In this document: one piece after another, positions 23,470 to 33,383 of the stretch
Numbering within the stretch: position 1 is the stretch's first letter
Layout of the letters: every line of letters starts with the position of its first letter
Origin: Conus ventricosus
Taxonomy: Eukaryota > Mollusca > Gastropoda > Neogastropoda > Conidae
DNA length: 64,000 nucleotides
NCBI GenBank assembly: GCA_018398815.1
Contig: CM031600.1
Location: forward strand, 51,179,053 to 51,243,052
Direction of reading: 5' to 3'
Notes under the pieces: model-generated
What the model was told of the DNA's origin: nothing
The model's database searches: none
The model's input: the letters and a program-made list of their open reading frames with translations, nothing else
Translations under genes and position numbers: made by a program

Positions 23470-24235
23470 AGTTGAATGGGCTGTCCACAGAACACAGAAT
23501 ACGACAGTTTGTCACCAAAGACAATGGAAACTCCATGTTGTCACACAGTAAACACAGGAAAACCATGTTGTCCACAGGTACACACAGGAAATCACCATGT
23601 TGTACCACAGAAAACGGAAAACCGATGTTGTCACATCAAGAATACAGGAAACCATGTTGTCACATCAAGTGAAAGGGAACTTCCATGTTTCTGATCACAC
23701 CATAGACAGAGTGAAGGCCTGTGTCACAGTAGAACGACAGCTAACCATGTCAGATGTTAGTCCTCCAGTCAGATACGATTGTAAACCTGTGTCACACAAG
23801 AAACTCAGGAAACCAACCAGTTGGTCACACAGAGAATCACAGAACAGGAAACACCATGTTGTCACACAAGAAACACAAAAGCACCATGTTGTCACCAAGA
23901 ACACAGGAAACCTATGTTGTCACACAAGAAACACAGGAAACACCATGTGTCACACAAGCAACACAGGAAACACCATGTTGTACACACAAAACACAGGAAA
24001 CACTATGTTGTTACACAAAGAAACACAGGAAACACCATGTTGTAACGAACACATGCTGTCACACAACACACAGAAACCTGTTGTAAACGGACACTCATGT
24101 TGTCACACAGAAACATGTGAACACCATTTCCTAGGACAGAACTCCGGCACAAGGAGACATGGAACCTGTTGTCACACGCTAGGACAGACACCGGCACAAG
24201 AAGAACTTGTTGTACACAAGAAAGACAGCACTGTC
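23470..24235. repeat. Approximately 30-bp imperfect minisatellite
   Basis: About 20 imperfect copies around CACAGGAAACACCATGTTGT plus CACACAAGAA. A 251-codon frame spans it, but the product is repetitive (TGN, HVV, CCH words) and frames shift between copies, so it is not a gene. Confidence 0.85.
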
Positions 24236-24630
24236 ACGCACACAGGAGACTTTGTTGTGACACTGCTAGGACAGACTCCGACACAGGGAGACTTTGTTGT
24301 GAGACTGCTAGGACAGACTCCGACACAGGGAGACTTTGTTGTGAACTGCTAGGACAGACTCCGACACAGGGAGACTTTGTTGTGACACTGCTAGGACAGA
24401 CTCCGACACAGGGAGACTTTGTTGTGACACTGCTAGGACAGACTCCGACACAGGGAGACTTTGTTGTGACACTGCTAGGACAGACTCCGACACAGGGAGA
24501 CTTTGTTGTGACACTGCTAGGACAGACTCCAGCACAGGGAGACTTTGTTGTGACACTGCTAGGACAGACTCCAGCACAGGGAGACTTTGCTGTGACACTG
24601 CTAGGACAGACTCCGCTCCGCACAGGGAGA
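24236..24630. repeat. 42-bp minisatellite
   Basis: About nine copies of a 42-bp unit containing GTGACACTGCTAGGACAGAC and TCCGACACAGGGAGACTTTG. Because 42 is a multiple of three, frames stay open on both strands without implying a protein. Confidence 0.95.
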
Positions 24631-25261
24631 CACGAGGCATCATCTGTGTGTCCACAGGTGTCCAGGGCAGCTGGGAGGTGATGTTCACAATCAGCTTGCT
24701 GGCACAGGGAATCATGTTGCTCTCTGGACAGGAAAGGACGTGTCAGTGCTGTCCACTGTCGTCATTCAAGCACAGCTGTGGATTGTCGGCCGTCATCTTT
24801 AACCCTGGCTCAGAGGCAGTGGTCAGCAATAAGAAGTTACTGCGGTAAGGTTGTGGATTTGGATGTAATAAGAAACCCAGAGATCTTTTTCCAGTCCTGA
24901 TTGGTTCCTTTACATTAGATGAGTGAGCTCATGTTCAGTTGTTTGGAGAACTGGGCTTTTCACAAACGAGGGCTACACTATTATGCACTTTTGGGACGGA
25001 GGGGGGTGATGGAAGTGACGAGTTGAGCAGGACTGCAAGACTGTCCCCCGACAATGAACTTGAGTTGCTTCGGTTAGTAAGACTCTGTTCTTGTCTCACG
25101 TATAGGCATCAATTGGGTCTTCTTCATTGTTGTCGATGCCTCAAGTCTAGCCTGAGAGACAAACCTGATCATATCCTCCATTATGTTGTCTGCTGCTAAG
25201 CAGTTTGATCTTGAGTAGCGTTGCTGTTGACTTTCACACTGCTCAGGAGAGGACGTTTTCA

Positions 25262-25470
25262 TCAGAGAATACATACCCAGGTGTCTGTTCTTTATGTCTA
25301 TGACATCTCTGGTAGACATACCCAGGTGTCTGTTCTTTATGTCTATGACATCTCTGGTAGACATACCCAGGTGTCTGTTCTTTATGTTTAGGACATCTCT
25401 GGTAGACATATCCATGTGTCTGTTCTTTATGTTTAGGACATCTCTGGTAGACATACCCAGGTGTCTGCTC
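25262..25470. repeat. 45-bp minisatellite
   Basis: Five copies of a 45-bp unit (ACATACCCAGGTGTCTGTTC, TTTATGTCTATGACATCTCT). Three strongly diverged copies lie at the equivalent place in the older duplicate (about 38850-38985), so the array was homogenised or re-expanded here. Confidence 0.92.
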
Positions 25471-25789
25471 TTTAAGGCTACAGGAGCAAATAAACAAAGT
25501 CACCGGTTTCAGCTTCATGAACTTGTGAAACAGAGACCATCTTTACGCTCTCAAAATCACCACCTGTTTCCACTTGCATCAACGAGATGCCATGTCTCTC
25601 TGGCGGAAAATGGTCACACAATCATGTTTCTTCTTTGACGAGTGGGCATGCAGGTGTTTCTTTGTCGTTAAAAAAGTGAGAGAAGATGATGTACCCGTCT
25701 CATTGCCCTAGATCCCACAGTGGGCTGGAATCCATCGCAGGGTTGCCTATCATCGCTCAGGAGCCAGCTGCAGTTTTCCTCATCAGATC

Positions 25790-26100
25790 AGGCAACTTCC
25801 AGGACAGACGACTGCAAGAGCTTCCAGGACAGACGACTGCAAGAGCTTCCAGGACAGACGACTCATGACACAGGGACACCCCCTGTACGTCGTCAGCAAG
25901 AGCTTCCAGGACAGACGACTGCAAGAGCTTCCAGGACAGACGACTGCAAGAGCTTCCAGGACAGACGACTGCAAGAGCTTCCAGGACAGACGACTGCAAG
26001 AGCTTCCAGGACAGACGACTGCTAGAGCTTCCAGGACAGACGACTGCTAGAGCTTCCAGGACAGACGACTGCACAGCTTCCAGGACAGACGACTCATGAC
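25790..26100. repeat. 25-bp minisatellite with an inserted 35-bp block
   Basis: About a dozen copies of a 25-bp unit containing AGGACAGACGACTGCAAGAG. A block starting TCATGACACAGGGACACC occurs at 25863 and again at 26092, giving a higher-order layout. The older duplicate has only a diverged equivalent (around 39280-39320). Confidence 0.93.
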
Positions 26101-26202
26101 ACAGGGACACCCCCTGTACGTCGTCAGATTGAGAAGCATGGAAACAGACTGCTTGGAGCACGTCAAACAGTCACTCCCTGTTAACACCCTGTTCATAGAG
26201 GG

Positions 26203-26208
26203 ATATAA

Positions 26209-26290
<82 letters not shown>
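26203..26290. repeat. (GA)n microsatellite
   Basis: A GA run followed by GACA repeats. The equivalent GA tract in the older copy is 39418-39522. Confidence 0.95.
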
Positions 26291-26326
26291 TAGCGACAGA
26301 CAGACAGACAGACAGACAGACAGAGA

Positions 26327-26541
<215 letters not shown>

Positions 26542-27183
26542 CGCAGACGTATTTGTGTTTGCATGAAAAAGAATGATATGATGCATAGAAAGTGAGTAAA
26601 AAAATGTTTAAAGTGCAATAAAGGATGAAGCAAACACACACAAACATGAAATAAAACAGATTGCCACGAAGGTGACTTTGCCAAAGGCATCAGTCTGCCT
26701 CGACACACATTCCCTTGTCAACAATATGTGACCTCCCACCCCTCTCTCCTTCTCTCTCCCCAGGTTGTACATGTAGTCTTTTTTTTCTTGTTTTTCGTTT
26801 CTCTGACCAGGACTTGGGTAGTGACATGCCATCACAGAGGAGAGAATATTACACGTCTGTTTCCATCCAACCTCAACCCATCCCACCATCACTGTACCCC
26901 CCCTCTCCCTCCCCATTCCTGGAATTGCCAGCCACGCTTTGACGTCACCCTTGACATTTCTCATGGGGAGACTGTCGTTATTCGAAGTGAAAGAAAAAAT
27001 ATTTTGCATAAATTTCTCGCCACTTATTTTACTTCTTGAGCCATTGGTTATTGAGGATTATTCCAGGAATTTCCCCTTTTGTTTTTTGTTGTCCACCACA
27101 AACAACCACACCACAGAAAAACAAAATTGCTTGGGGAGTAAGGATTACTGTGGTAATCTGCATATTTCAAATTGATCTTTTTA

Positions 27184-27203
27184 GGGGGGGGGGGGGGGGG
27201 GGG
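27184..27203. repeat. Poly(G) run
   Basis: About 20 consecutive G. The length is uncertain because homopolymers are error-prone here. Confidence 0.8.
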
Positions 27204-27325
27204 AGAAAGGTAGAGTCTGTGTAACAAACGTCCAAATGTAGTTTTGAAGTTGGAATGTGGTTTTGCAGAGAAGTGAGAATAAGATGTATGGTCGATTAAA
27301 CATGACATAGGTTTTCTTCATTGGG

Positions 27326-27402
27326 CAAGTGTGTGTGTGGTGTGTGTGTGTGTGTGTGTGTTGTGTGTGTGTGTGTGTGTGTGGTTTGTGTGGTGTGTGT
27401 TT
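27326..27402. repeat. (GT)n microsatellite
   Basis: An interrupted GT tract. It corresponds in position to the GT/GCGT tract at 41340-41578 in the right member. Confidence 0.93.
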
Positions 27403-27957
27403 TATATAAATTTTCTCTGCTATTTTTAAATTCATGTCTTCTCTCCATTTCAGGCAGTATTACAAACACGTCTTTATTCGTGTTTTCTTCGTCCCTGCAC
27501 GCCCATCTCCAATGTATGTAAGTGCTTTTTTTTTTTATTACGTACGAGTCTTCATAACATTTTTCTCTTGTATTGTCTGTACTTTATTGCAGTTTAATCA
27601 TGAAAAACCGATCAAAGCAATGGCTCTGCACAGACTAGTATTACTTTCCCATTTTCTTTCAGTCTACGCTACATGTCACCTCTCCACCCACCCATCTTCT
27701 TCTCTCACTCTTCTTCCTTTTCCTTCTTTCAAAACACCCGGATAAAGAAAACGCTGAGCATGGAATATTCAGCTAATAAGAATCCTGAATCGCGCCAGCT
27801 ACAGTCAAATAGACGCGTTTTCTTTCTTTTCTGCTTCTACTCTTTTTAAAAGTATCAGAAAGCGTGCATATATTCGATTTTCTTGCAGTAACCTGATGCA
27901 TGTCAACTAGCACGTAAATAATGTTCTTTTTGTATTTTCAGTTTGTTTGTTATTGTT

Positions 27958-28134
27958 GGGTGTGTGTCGTGTGTTTGTGTGAGTTGTGAGTATGTTATTG
28001 TGTAATAGTGTCTTTGTGTTTGTGTGTGTTGTGTGTGTGTGTGTGTGTGTGGTGTGTGTGTGTGTGTGGTGTGTGTGTGTGTGTGTTGTGTGTGGTGTGT
28101 GTTGTGTGTGTGTGTGTGGTGTGTTGTGTGTGTG

Positions 28135-28171
<37 letters not shown>

Positions 28172-28210
28172 GTGTGTGTTTTGTGTGTGTTGTGTGTTGT
28201 GTGTGTTTTG

Positions 28211-28252
<42 letters not shown>

Positions 28253-28290
28253 TTTTGGTGTGTGTGTGTGGTTGTGTGTGTGTGTGTGCG
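27958..28290. repeat. Interrupted (GT)n tract, about 330 bp
   Basis: A degenerate GT tract with many TTG and GGTG interruptions, older-looking than its counterparts at 11490 and 17878. Confidence 0.93.
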
Positions 28291-28688
28291 AGGGACAGAG
28301 AGAGAAGTGGGGTGGGGAAACGGAAATGAGGGAAGGAAAGAGGGACAGAGGGAGGTTGTGCACATTTGATTCACTAACCTCCAAATTAATAACAGTAATA
28401 AGTTAGTCCTGCTTTAGTGATCGAACACATTTTACATTGCACTCTTTTGTGATAACTGCGCACTGACTTTACATTTAAACATATGCGCTTTTTGGTCCAA
28501 AAAATGCGCCCTCTATATCATTGGCACGTGCGCTTTATGAAAGTATGAGAAATGCGCGCTTATCAAACGCACAAAAAAGGGAGAAAAGCACAGGAGGTAG
28601 GAATTCTAGCCACATCACAAACCCACGACAGACTTGGATCTGGAAACGGTTACTCCTCAAAATCCTCAGACCGCCAGGACGTCAATCT

Positions 28689-28735
28689 TACCATTAATAG
28701 ATTAACACTACCCATAATACACTTAGGAACACAAA
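28689..28735. repeat. Single unexpanded monomer of the 37-bp satellite
   Basis: Sequence TTACCATTAATAGATTAAC followed by ACTACCCATAATACACTTAG matches one satellite monomer. It sits at the colinear position, between the block ending GGACGTCAATC and the block starting with a GGAACACAAAAGTAAG word that parallels GACACGAATGTAAGG at the right end of both arrays. Confidence 0.75.
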
Positions 28736-28756
28736 AGTAAGAAGACAGAAAAATCA

Positions 28757-28759
28757 ACC

Positions 28760-28835
<76 letters not shown>

Positions 28836-28853
28836 ACACACACCACACACAAC
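28757..28853. repeat. (AC)n microsatellite
   Basis: An almost uninterrupted AC tract of about 95 bases. Confidence 0.96.
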
Positions 28854-28869
28854 GCCCATTTTGCGCCGA

Positions 28870-28992
28870 ATTGGATAAAGACAAGAGATTGCTCGTTCAT
28901 ATTGCGTTGTCCTGAATGTTGTGTTTCTTGCCGGCAGAAGACCTAAGAGGTCGAAACGCGTCGTGTTTTGTCTTGTCATTCGTTTGCATTTT
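28870..28992 (+). repeat. Dispersed repeat with hammerhead-like core (direct copy)
   Basis: Inverted relative to 22824-22935. Here the core reads GGCAGAAGACCTAAGAGGTC then GAAACGCGTC. Stem II (GACCT/AGGTC) is perfect and GAAA plus the palindromic ACGCGT are present, but the CUGANGA box is mutated (GGCAGA), so this copy would be inactive if the family is a ribozyme. Confidence 0.4.
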
Positions 28993-28999
28993 TTTTTGC

Positions 29000-29500
29000 C
29001 GAACATTCTTTATCAATAATTTTTCAAATTTCTAAAAAACAACAACAAAAATAAACAAACAAAAAAACAACAACCAAAAAACAAAAACAAAACAACGCCC
29101 AACAAAACACAACAACTACAATAAAGAAGATTCTGAAAGACAAACGCTGAGAGAGGCTGGGGAAGAAAGGGAAAGAACTGACAGAAGATTCTGAAAGACA
29201 AACGCTGAGAGAGGCTGGGGAAGAAAGGGAAACAACTGACAGAAAATTGGGAGAAAATGATAAGAAAATAGGCAGAGGAAAACGTTGCCAAACGACCTGA
29301 CGTCAAAGAACAGGCCCTCCCCCCTGCATCTTTGTTTTGTGCTCTCCTCTTCTCCGCTCCGTCCCCAGTGCGGCGGACCCTATTTTTCATTTCTTGTTTA
29401 CAAGGGGCATTTTTTTAAAAACCTTTTTTGGCTTGGGTTATTTATTTATGCGTTTGTTTATTTATTTTAATTTGCCTGTCCTATCTTCCAAGACTCTCAA
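29000..29500. other. Unique block, no gene, with an internal 56-bp direct repeat
   Basis: Colinear with 14005-14400 and 19800-20210. A segment of about 56 bases (GAAGATTCTGAAAGACAAAC and following) is duplicated at 29125 and 29182. No gene is recognised. Confidence 0.7.
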
Positions 29501-29504
29501 GGGC

Positions 29505-29612
<108 letters not shown>

Positions 29613-29777
29613 ACCTAATCTGCATAACAGGCGCATCTTTTCAAAGCCACGTTTTGGCACTTTCTCTCCATGCTTGGACTTTGAAACTGACCGATGGGGA
29701 TATACTGCTTTGGATGTGCCTATCAGCGCCATTTATCCAATGAAAACGGCTTGGTCAGTCTCGCTGAAAAGGAGCTT

Positions 29778-31909
29778 TATGACTTGACTTGACTTGACTT
29801 GGTCCCTTAGACGTCGGTCCGTAGGGGCACCCCTGAAGCAGTGACAACCATCCTTCGCCATTCCTCTCTGTTCTCTGCCCTCCGCAATGTATTTCTCAGC
29901 CGCAGGCCTGTCCATTCCGTGATGCTATCCTCCCATCTTTTCCTTTGTCGACCTCTTCGCCTTTGTCCTGGTACTGTGCCCTGCATGATTGTCTTGGCAA
30001 GGCCTGTTGATCGTGTGATGTGTCCATACCATTTCAGTTTGCGTCTTTTTACTGAGGTTAGGAGATCGACATATGGACCAATTTCATTCTCGATGCGCTT
30101 TTTAACTTCCACATTGCTGATGTGATCTCTGTATGAGATGCCAAGGAGTCGTCTGAAGCACCTCATTTCCATTTTTGGATCTTTTTCTCAAGGTCTGATT
30201 TCAACGTCCATGACTCACAAGCATATAAGAATATCGCCATGACTAAGGATCGCATCAGTCTAATCTTTGAGCTGATGGAGATGTTTTTATTTCTCCAAAG
30301 AGGCGTTAGCTTAGATAGCGTAGCTGTGGTCTGAGCGACTCTTGAGATGATTTCAGGTCTTGATCCTTCATCTGAGATTGTTGCCCCCAAGTACTTAAAT
30401 GTGTTGACTGGCTCAAGCTTTTTGCTGTTGATGGTTATGTCTTGGGTAAAGCCGATTGGGTTGTTAGTCATGACCTTTGTCTTTTCCGCACTTATTTCCA
30501 TGCCATAATCAGCAGAGTTGTTGTTGAGTCTGTTGATCAGGTGCACTAGCTCTTGTTCGTTTCCAGCTAGTCCATCTATGTCGTCGGCAAAACGGAGGTT
30601 GGTGATGGTTCTCCCTCCAATGTTTACAGTTCCTTCATGGTCTTCTAACGCATCGGTCATAATTCTCTCAAGGAAGACATTGAAAAGTGTGGGGGAGAGT
30701 AGACAGCCCTGTCGCACTCCAACGGTAGTTCGGAACCACTCGCCTATGTTGTTACCGAAGAAAACGGCACTGGTGGCTTTATTGTAGAGGCTTTCAATAG
30801 TTCCAATGAGGTTGGCATTGATGTTGAAGAGTTTCATTGTTGCCCATAATGCATCGTGCCACACTCGGTCGAAGGCCTTCTTGAAGTCTATGAATACGTG
30901 GTACAGATGTTGTTGGTGTTGGTTGTACTTCTCACACAGTATTCTTAGGTTGAATATCTGCTCTATGGTACTTCGTCCTGGCCTGAACCCCGCCTGTTCT
31001 TCAGCGATGATCTTTTCTGCTTGTGGGTTCAGTCTATTTAGGATTACTTTCAGCATAACTTTGCTTGGGTGGCTGATGAGGCTAATCGTGCGATAATTTT
31101 GGCATTGCTGTAGGTTGCCTTTCTTTGGTAGCGTGATGATAAGTGACTGCGTCCAGGGAGTAGGCCATTCCCCGGTTTCCCAGATTCTGTTACATATTGC
31201 AAGTAACATGTCCACCATTGGATCACCTCCTGCCTTAATCAATTCTGCCGGTATGTTGTCAACACCGGGCGATTTTCCTGCTTTCATTGATGATAAGGCT
31301 CTAGTGATTTCATCACGTGTTATATTATCCTTGCTGTTATTTGTTGGTTCCGGCGCGACAAGGATTGATGAATTTCCCTCAGCGTTGTGCGAGTAAAGCT
31401 CAGAACAGTATTCTGTCCATCGTTGTAGTATCGTTTCATCATCGTTGAGACATTTACCGTTTTTGTCATGGATCGTTGTTGTCTTGGCTTGTTTCTTTCC
31501 CGTTAGGTCTTGACAATTTTGTAGGCTGCTTTGCTGTTGTTGTTTTTCAGATTATTATCAATCTCTTGGCATTGGTTGTCAATCCAAGTTTCCATTGCTG
31601 CCTTCATCTCAGTTTTAACCTTCTTGTTAACATCATTGTACTCTCTTTTTCCTTCTGGGTTGTTCTTTTTGTTTTTCAATTCACGACGTTTGTCACAAAG
31701 TTCCAGAATTTCGTCGGTGACCCATGGATTCTTCTTCGGCCGATGTTTACCAAGCACTTCTGCTGCTGTTTCTGTGACAGCTTTGTTGAAGGAGTCGGTG
31801 AAGGATTCTATGCTTTTATACAGATTACCTTCTTTGTAGGTTTTCAAGCATTGTTTATCTCGAAGACATTCTGAAGCAGTTTTTATTAACACACGCAAAC
31901 GGGGCGTGC
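29778..31909 (-). mobile_element. 5'-truncated RTE-like LINE
   Basis: A minus-strand element. The 3' end carries a pentanucleotide tail (AAGTC)n at 29778-29801, typical of RTE-type LINEs. The 5' side stops at about 31909 before any endonuclease, so the copy is truncated during insertion. The coding part is described separately. It lies inside the right member of the older duplication and is absent from the left member, so it inserted after that duplication. Confidence 0.88.
29807..31898 (-). pseudogene. RTE-like reverse transcriptase ORF (endonuclease missing)
   Basis: About 690 codons in three pieces joined by one-base frameshifts near 31506 and 30170. The first piece is the endonuclease-RT linker (WVTDEILELCDKRRELKNKK). 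The reverse transcriptase follows: KAGKSPGVDNIPAELIKAGG, LPKKGNLQQCQNYRTISL, EEQAGFRPGRSTIEQIFNLR, FIDFKKAFDRVWH, GVRQGCLLSPTLFNVFLERI, catalytic FADDIDGLAG, then KYLGATIS. The C-terminal thumb/tail has LKWYGHITR and GRQRKRWEDSI. The stop codon lies just before the AAGTC tail. With only two frameshifts over 2.1 kb this is a young copy or the breaks are sequencing errors. Confidence 0.92.
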
Positions 31910-32460
31910 AAGATCCGTTTTTTTTACAATCCTGCCATGAGATCGATGAAGATGATGCTATGGAGTTTGGTCAGAGGATCACGGTAGGAGTTTTTGAAGA
32001 TTATGTCATGGAGTTCAATTTTGGTCTGAAGCTCATTATGAGGGATTCACTGTACGCTTCATTCCAAAACGTATTTTTGTCTTCAGCCAGGACAGAGCAA
32101 TACAAACACTGTGGGGTAGGTCATGAGATGTTAGCAACGTTCTGAGAGATGCATCCATCAAATAGTCGATCTATTATGACACTCCACTAACTTCTGTGGA
32201 CCCATCTTCCCATTTGAGCTCAAAACGTATTCAATAACTGCGTAGCGGCTGTTGCTCCTCCCTCCTTCTCTTCCAACACATTCTCTAATCTACCTCTCCT
32301 TCTCCACACCCGTTTAAAACAAAATTCTGCGATGATGATACAATGGTTCTCAAGCATTTCAGTCTGTGATCTTCCAGCCATAATTCACCTCATGACCACT
32401 GAGGCACGGCAGCTAGTTGTTCATGGGATTGTAATGTTCATCTCTGTCCGCGTGCCCCCC
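31910..32460. other. Unique block between two LINE insertions
   Basis: The right end (about 32405-32460, GGGATTGTAATGTTCATCTC) is homologous to the sequence just left of the CT tract in units A and B (about 14955-15000). The rest shows no gene. Confidence 0.6.
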
Positions 32461-32501
32461 TCTCTCTCTCTCTCACTCTCTCTCTCTCTCTCTCTCTCTC
32501 G
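32461..32501. repeat. (CT)n tract at 5' junction of the LINE
   Basis: CT run occupying the same place as 14996-15052 in unit A. The LINE coding sequence begins directly after it. Confidence 0.93.
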
Positions 32502-33083
32502 GTCAAAGAAGAAATCCGCATCCTGCACGAGGACTACGTGGCCATGAAGGATGAGCTGAGGGAGGAGGTCGTCACGCTCCGTGAAGAGAACGTGGATCTG
32601 CAGAGGAGGAACGACGATCTCAGCCGGAGGGTTGCTGACCTGAGACGAAGACGGACGACCTTGAGGGACGGTCCAAACGGAATAACCTTATTTTCTACGG
32701 CTTACCGAGAGTGAGAACGAGACACCGGCCGAGTGTGAAGTAGGGTAAACGATCTTCTCACTGACAAACTTGGACTGTCACATGATGTGGAATTTGACAG
32801 GGTTCACCGAATAAGTTCTAAGTCTGACTCCCCTGTGATTGCCAGATGTGTATTTTATAACAGAAGGTAGAGTGCTAAAGGCAAAGGGCAAGCTCAGGGG
32901 AAGTCAGTTTTCATTGGTGAAGACTTTTCTACCCGTGTAAGAGAAGTCAGGAAAAGGTTGATTCCACACTTAAAGAAAGCTCGCAATGAAGGAAAACGAG
33001 CTACAATGGTTTTCAACCACCTCCTGATAGACGGTAAGAAATATTCTGTCGATTCTAGTGACAGGCTGGTGGAAATGAAATAG
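32502..33083 (+). pseudogene. LINE ORF1 (coiled coil plus RRM-like), 5'-truncated
   Basis: Starts in frame right after the CT tract. The first 60 residues are a charged coiled coil with ELREEVVTLREENVDLQRR and DDLSRRVADL heptads. After a frameshift near 32670 comes the RRM entry motif (KRNNLIFYGLPE-like, split by the frameshift), then LLTDKLGLSHDVEFDRVHRI, and a basic C-terminal part ending DSSDRLVEMK and a stop at 33081-33083. This matches the nucleic-acid chaperone ORF1p architecture (coiled coil, RRM, C-terminal domain). The coiled coil's N-terminal half is absent. Confidence 0.8.
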
Positions 33084-33383
33084 GACAGTGGCCGGCCCGA
33101 AGACATTGTGTGTGGTTTTTCAACAGAGGGAACAAACCTTCATGGTGCACCGGTTTTGCTGTCACCCGGTAACGGGTATGACACAGAGCTGGCACGTGCT
33201 GATCGTGGAACGGTTGACCTGGTTTGTTGCGCTAGCGATTCAACCACCAAACCTGAACATGTGTGTGTAAACAGTGAGCGTGTGTTGGTTGAATCCGTAT
33301 CTGTGTATGACGCGCGTCATAACGGCACGTGCAATGCTTCTCCCGGGTTTGCTGACAGTGGCAGTTCAGATTGTTTCATTTGT
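33084..33383 (+). other. Region between ORF1 and ORF2
   Basis: About 300 bases joining the two LINE ORFs, with short open frames that could extend ORF2 upstream (for example around 33274). I see no distinct domain. Confidence 0.5.

Noticed and set aside
23597..24352. 251-codon plus-strand frame
   Set aside because: It follows the 30-bp and 42-bp minisatellites. The residue pattern is purely repeat-derived.
25720..26025. Frame encoding RTDD/LQELPGQ repeats
   Set aside because: It is the 25-bp minisatellite read in three rotating frames. There is no evidence of a protein.
30518..31396. Plus-strand frames of 89-96 codons
   Set aside because: They are antisense to the RTE-like reverse transcriptase.
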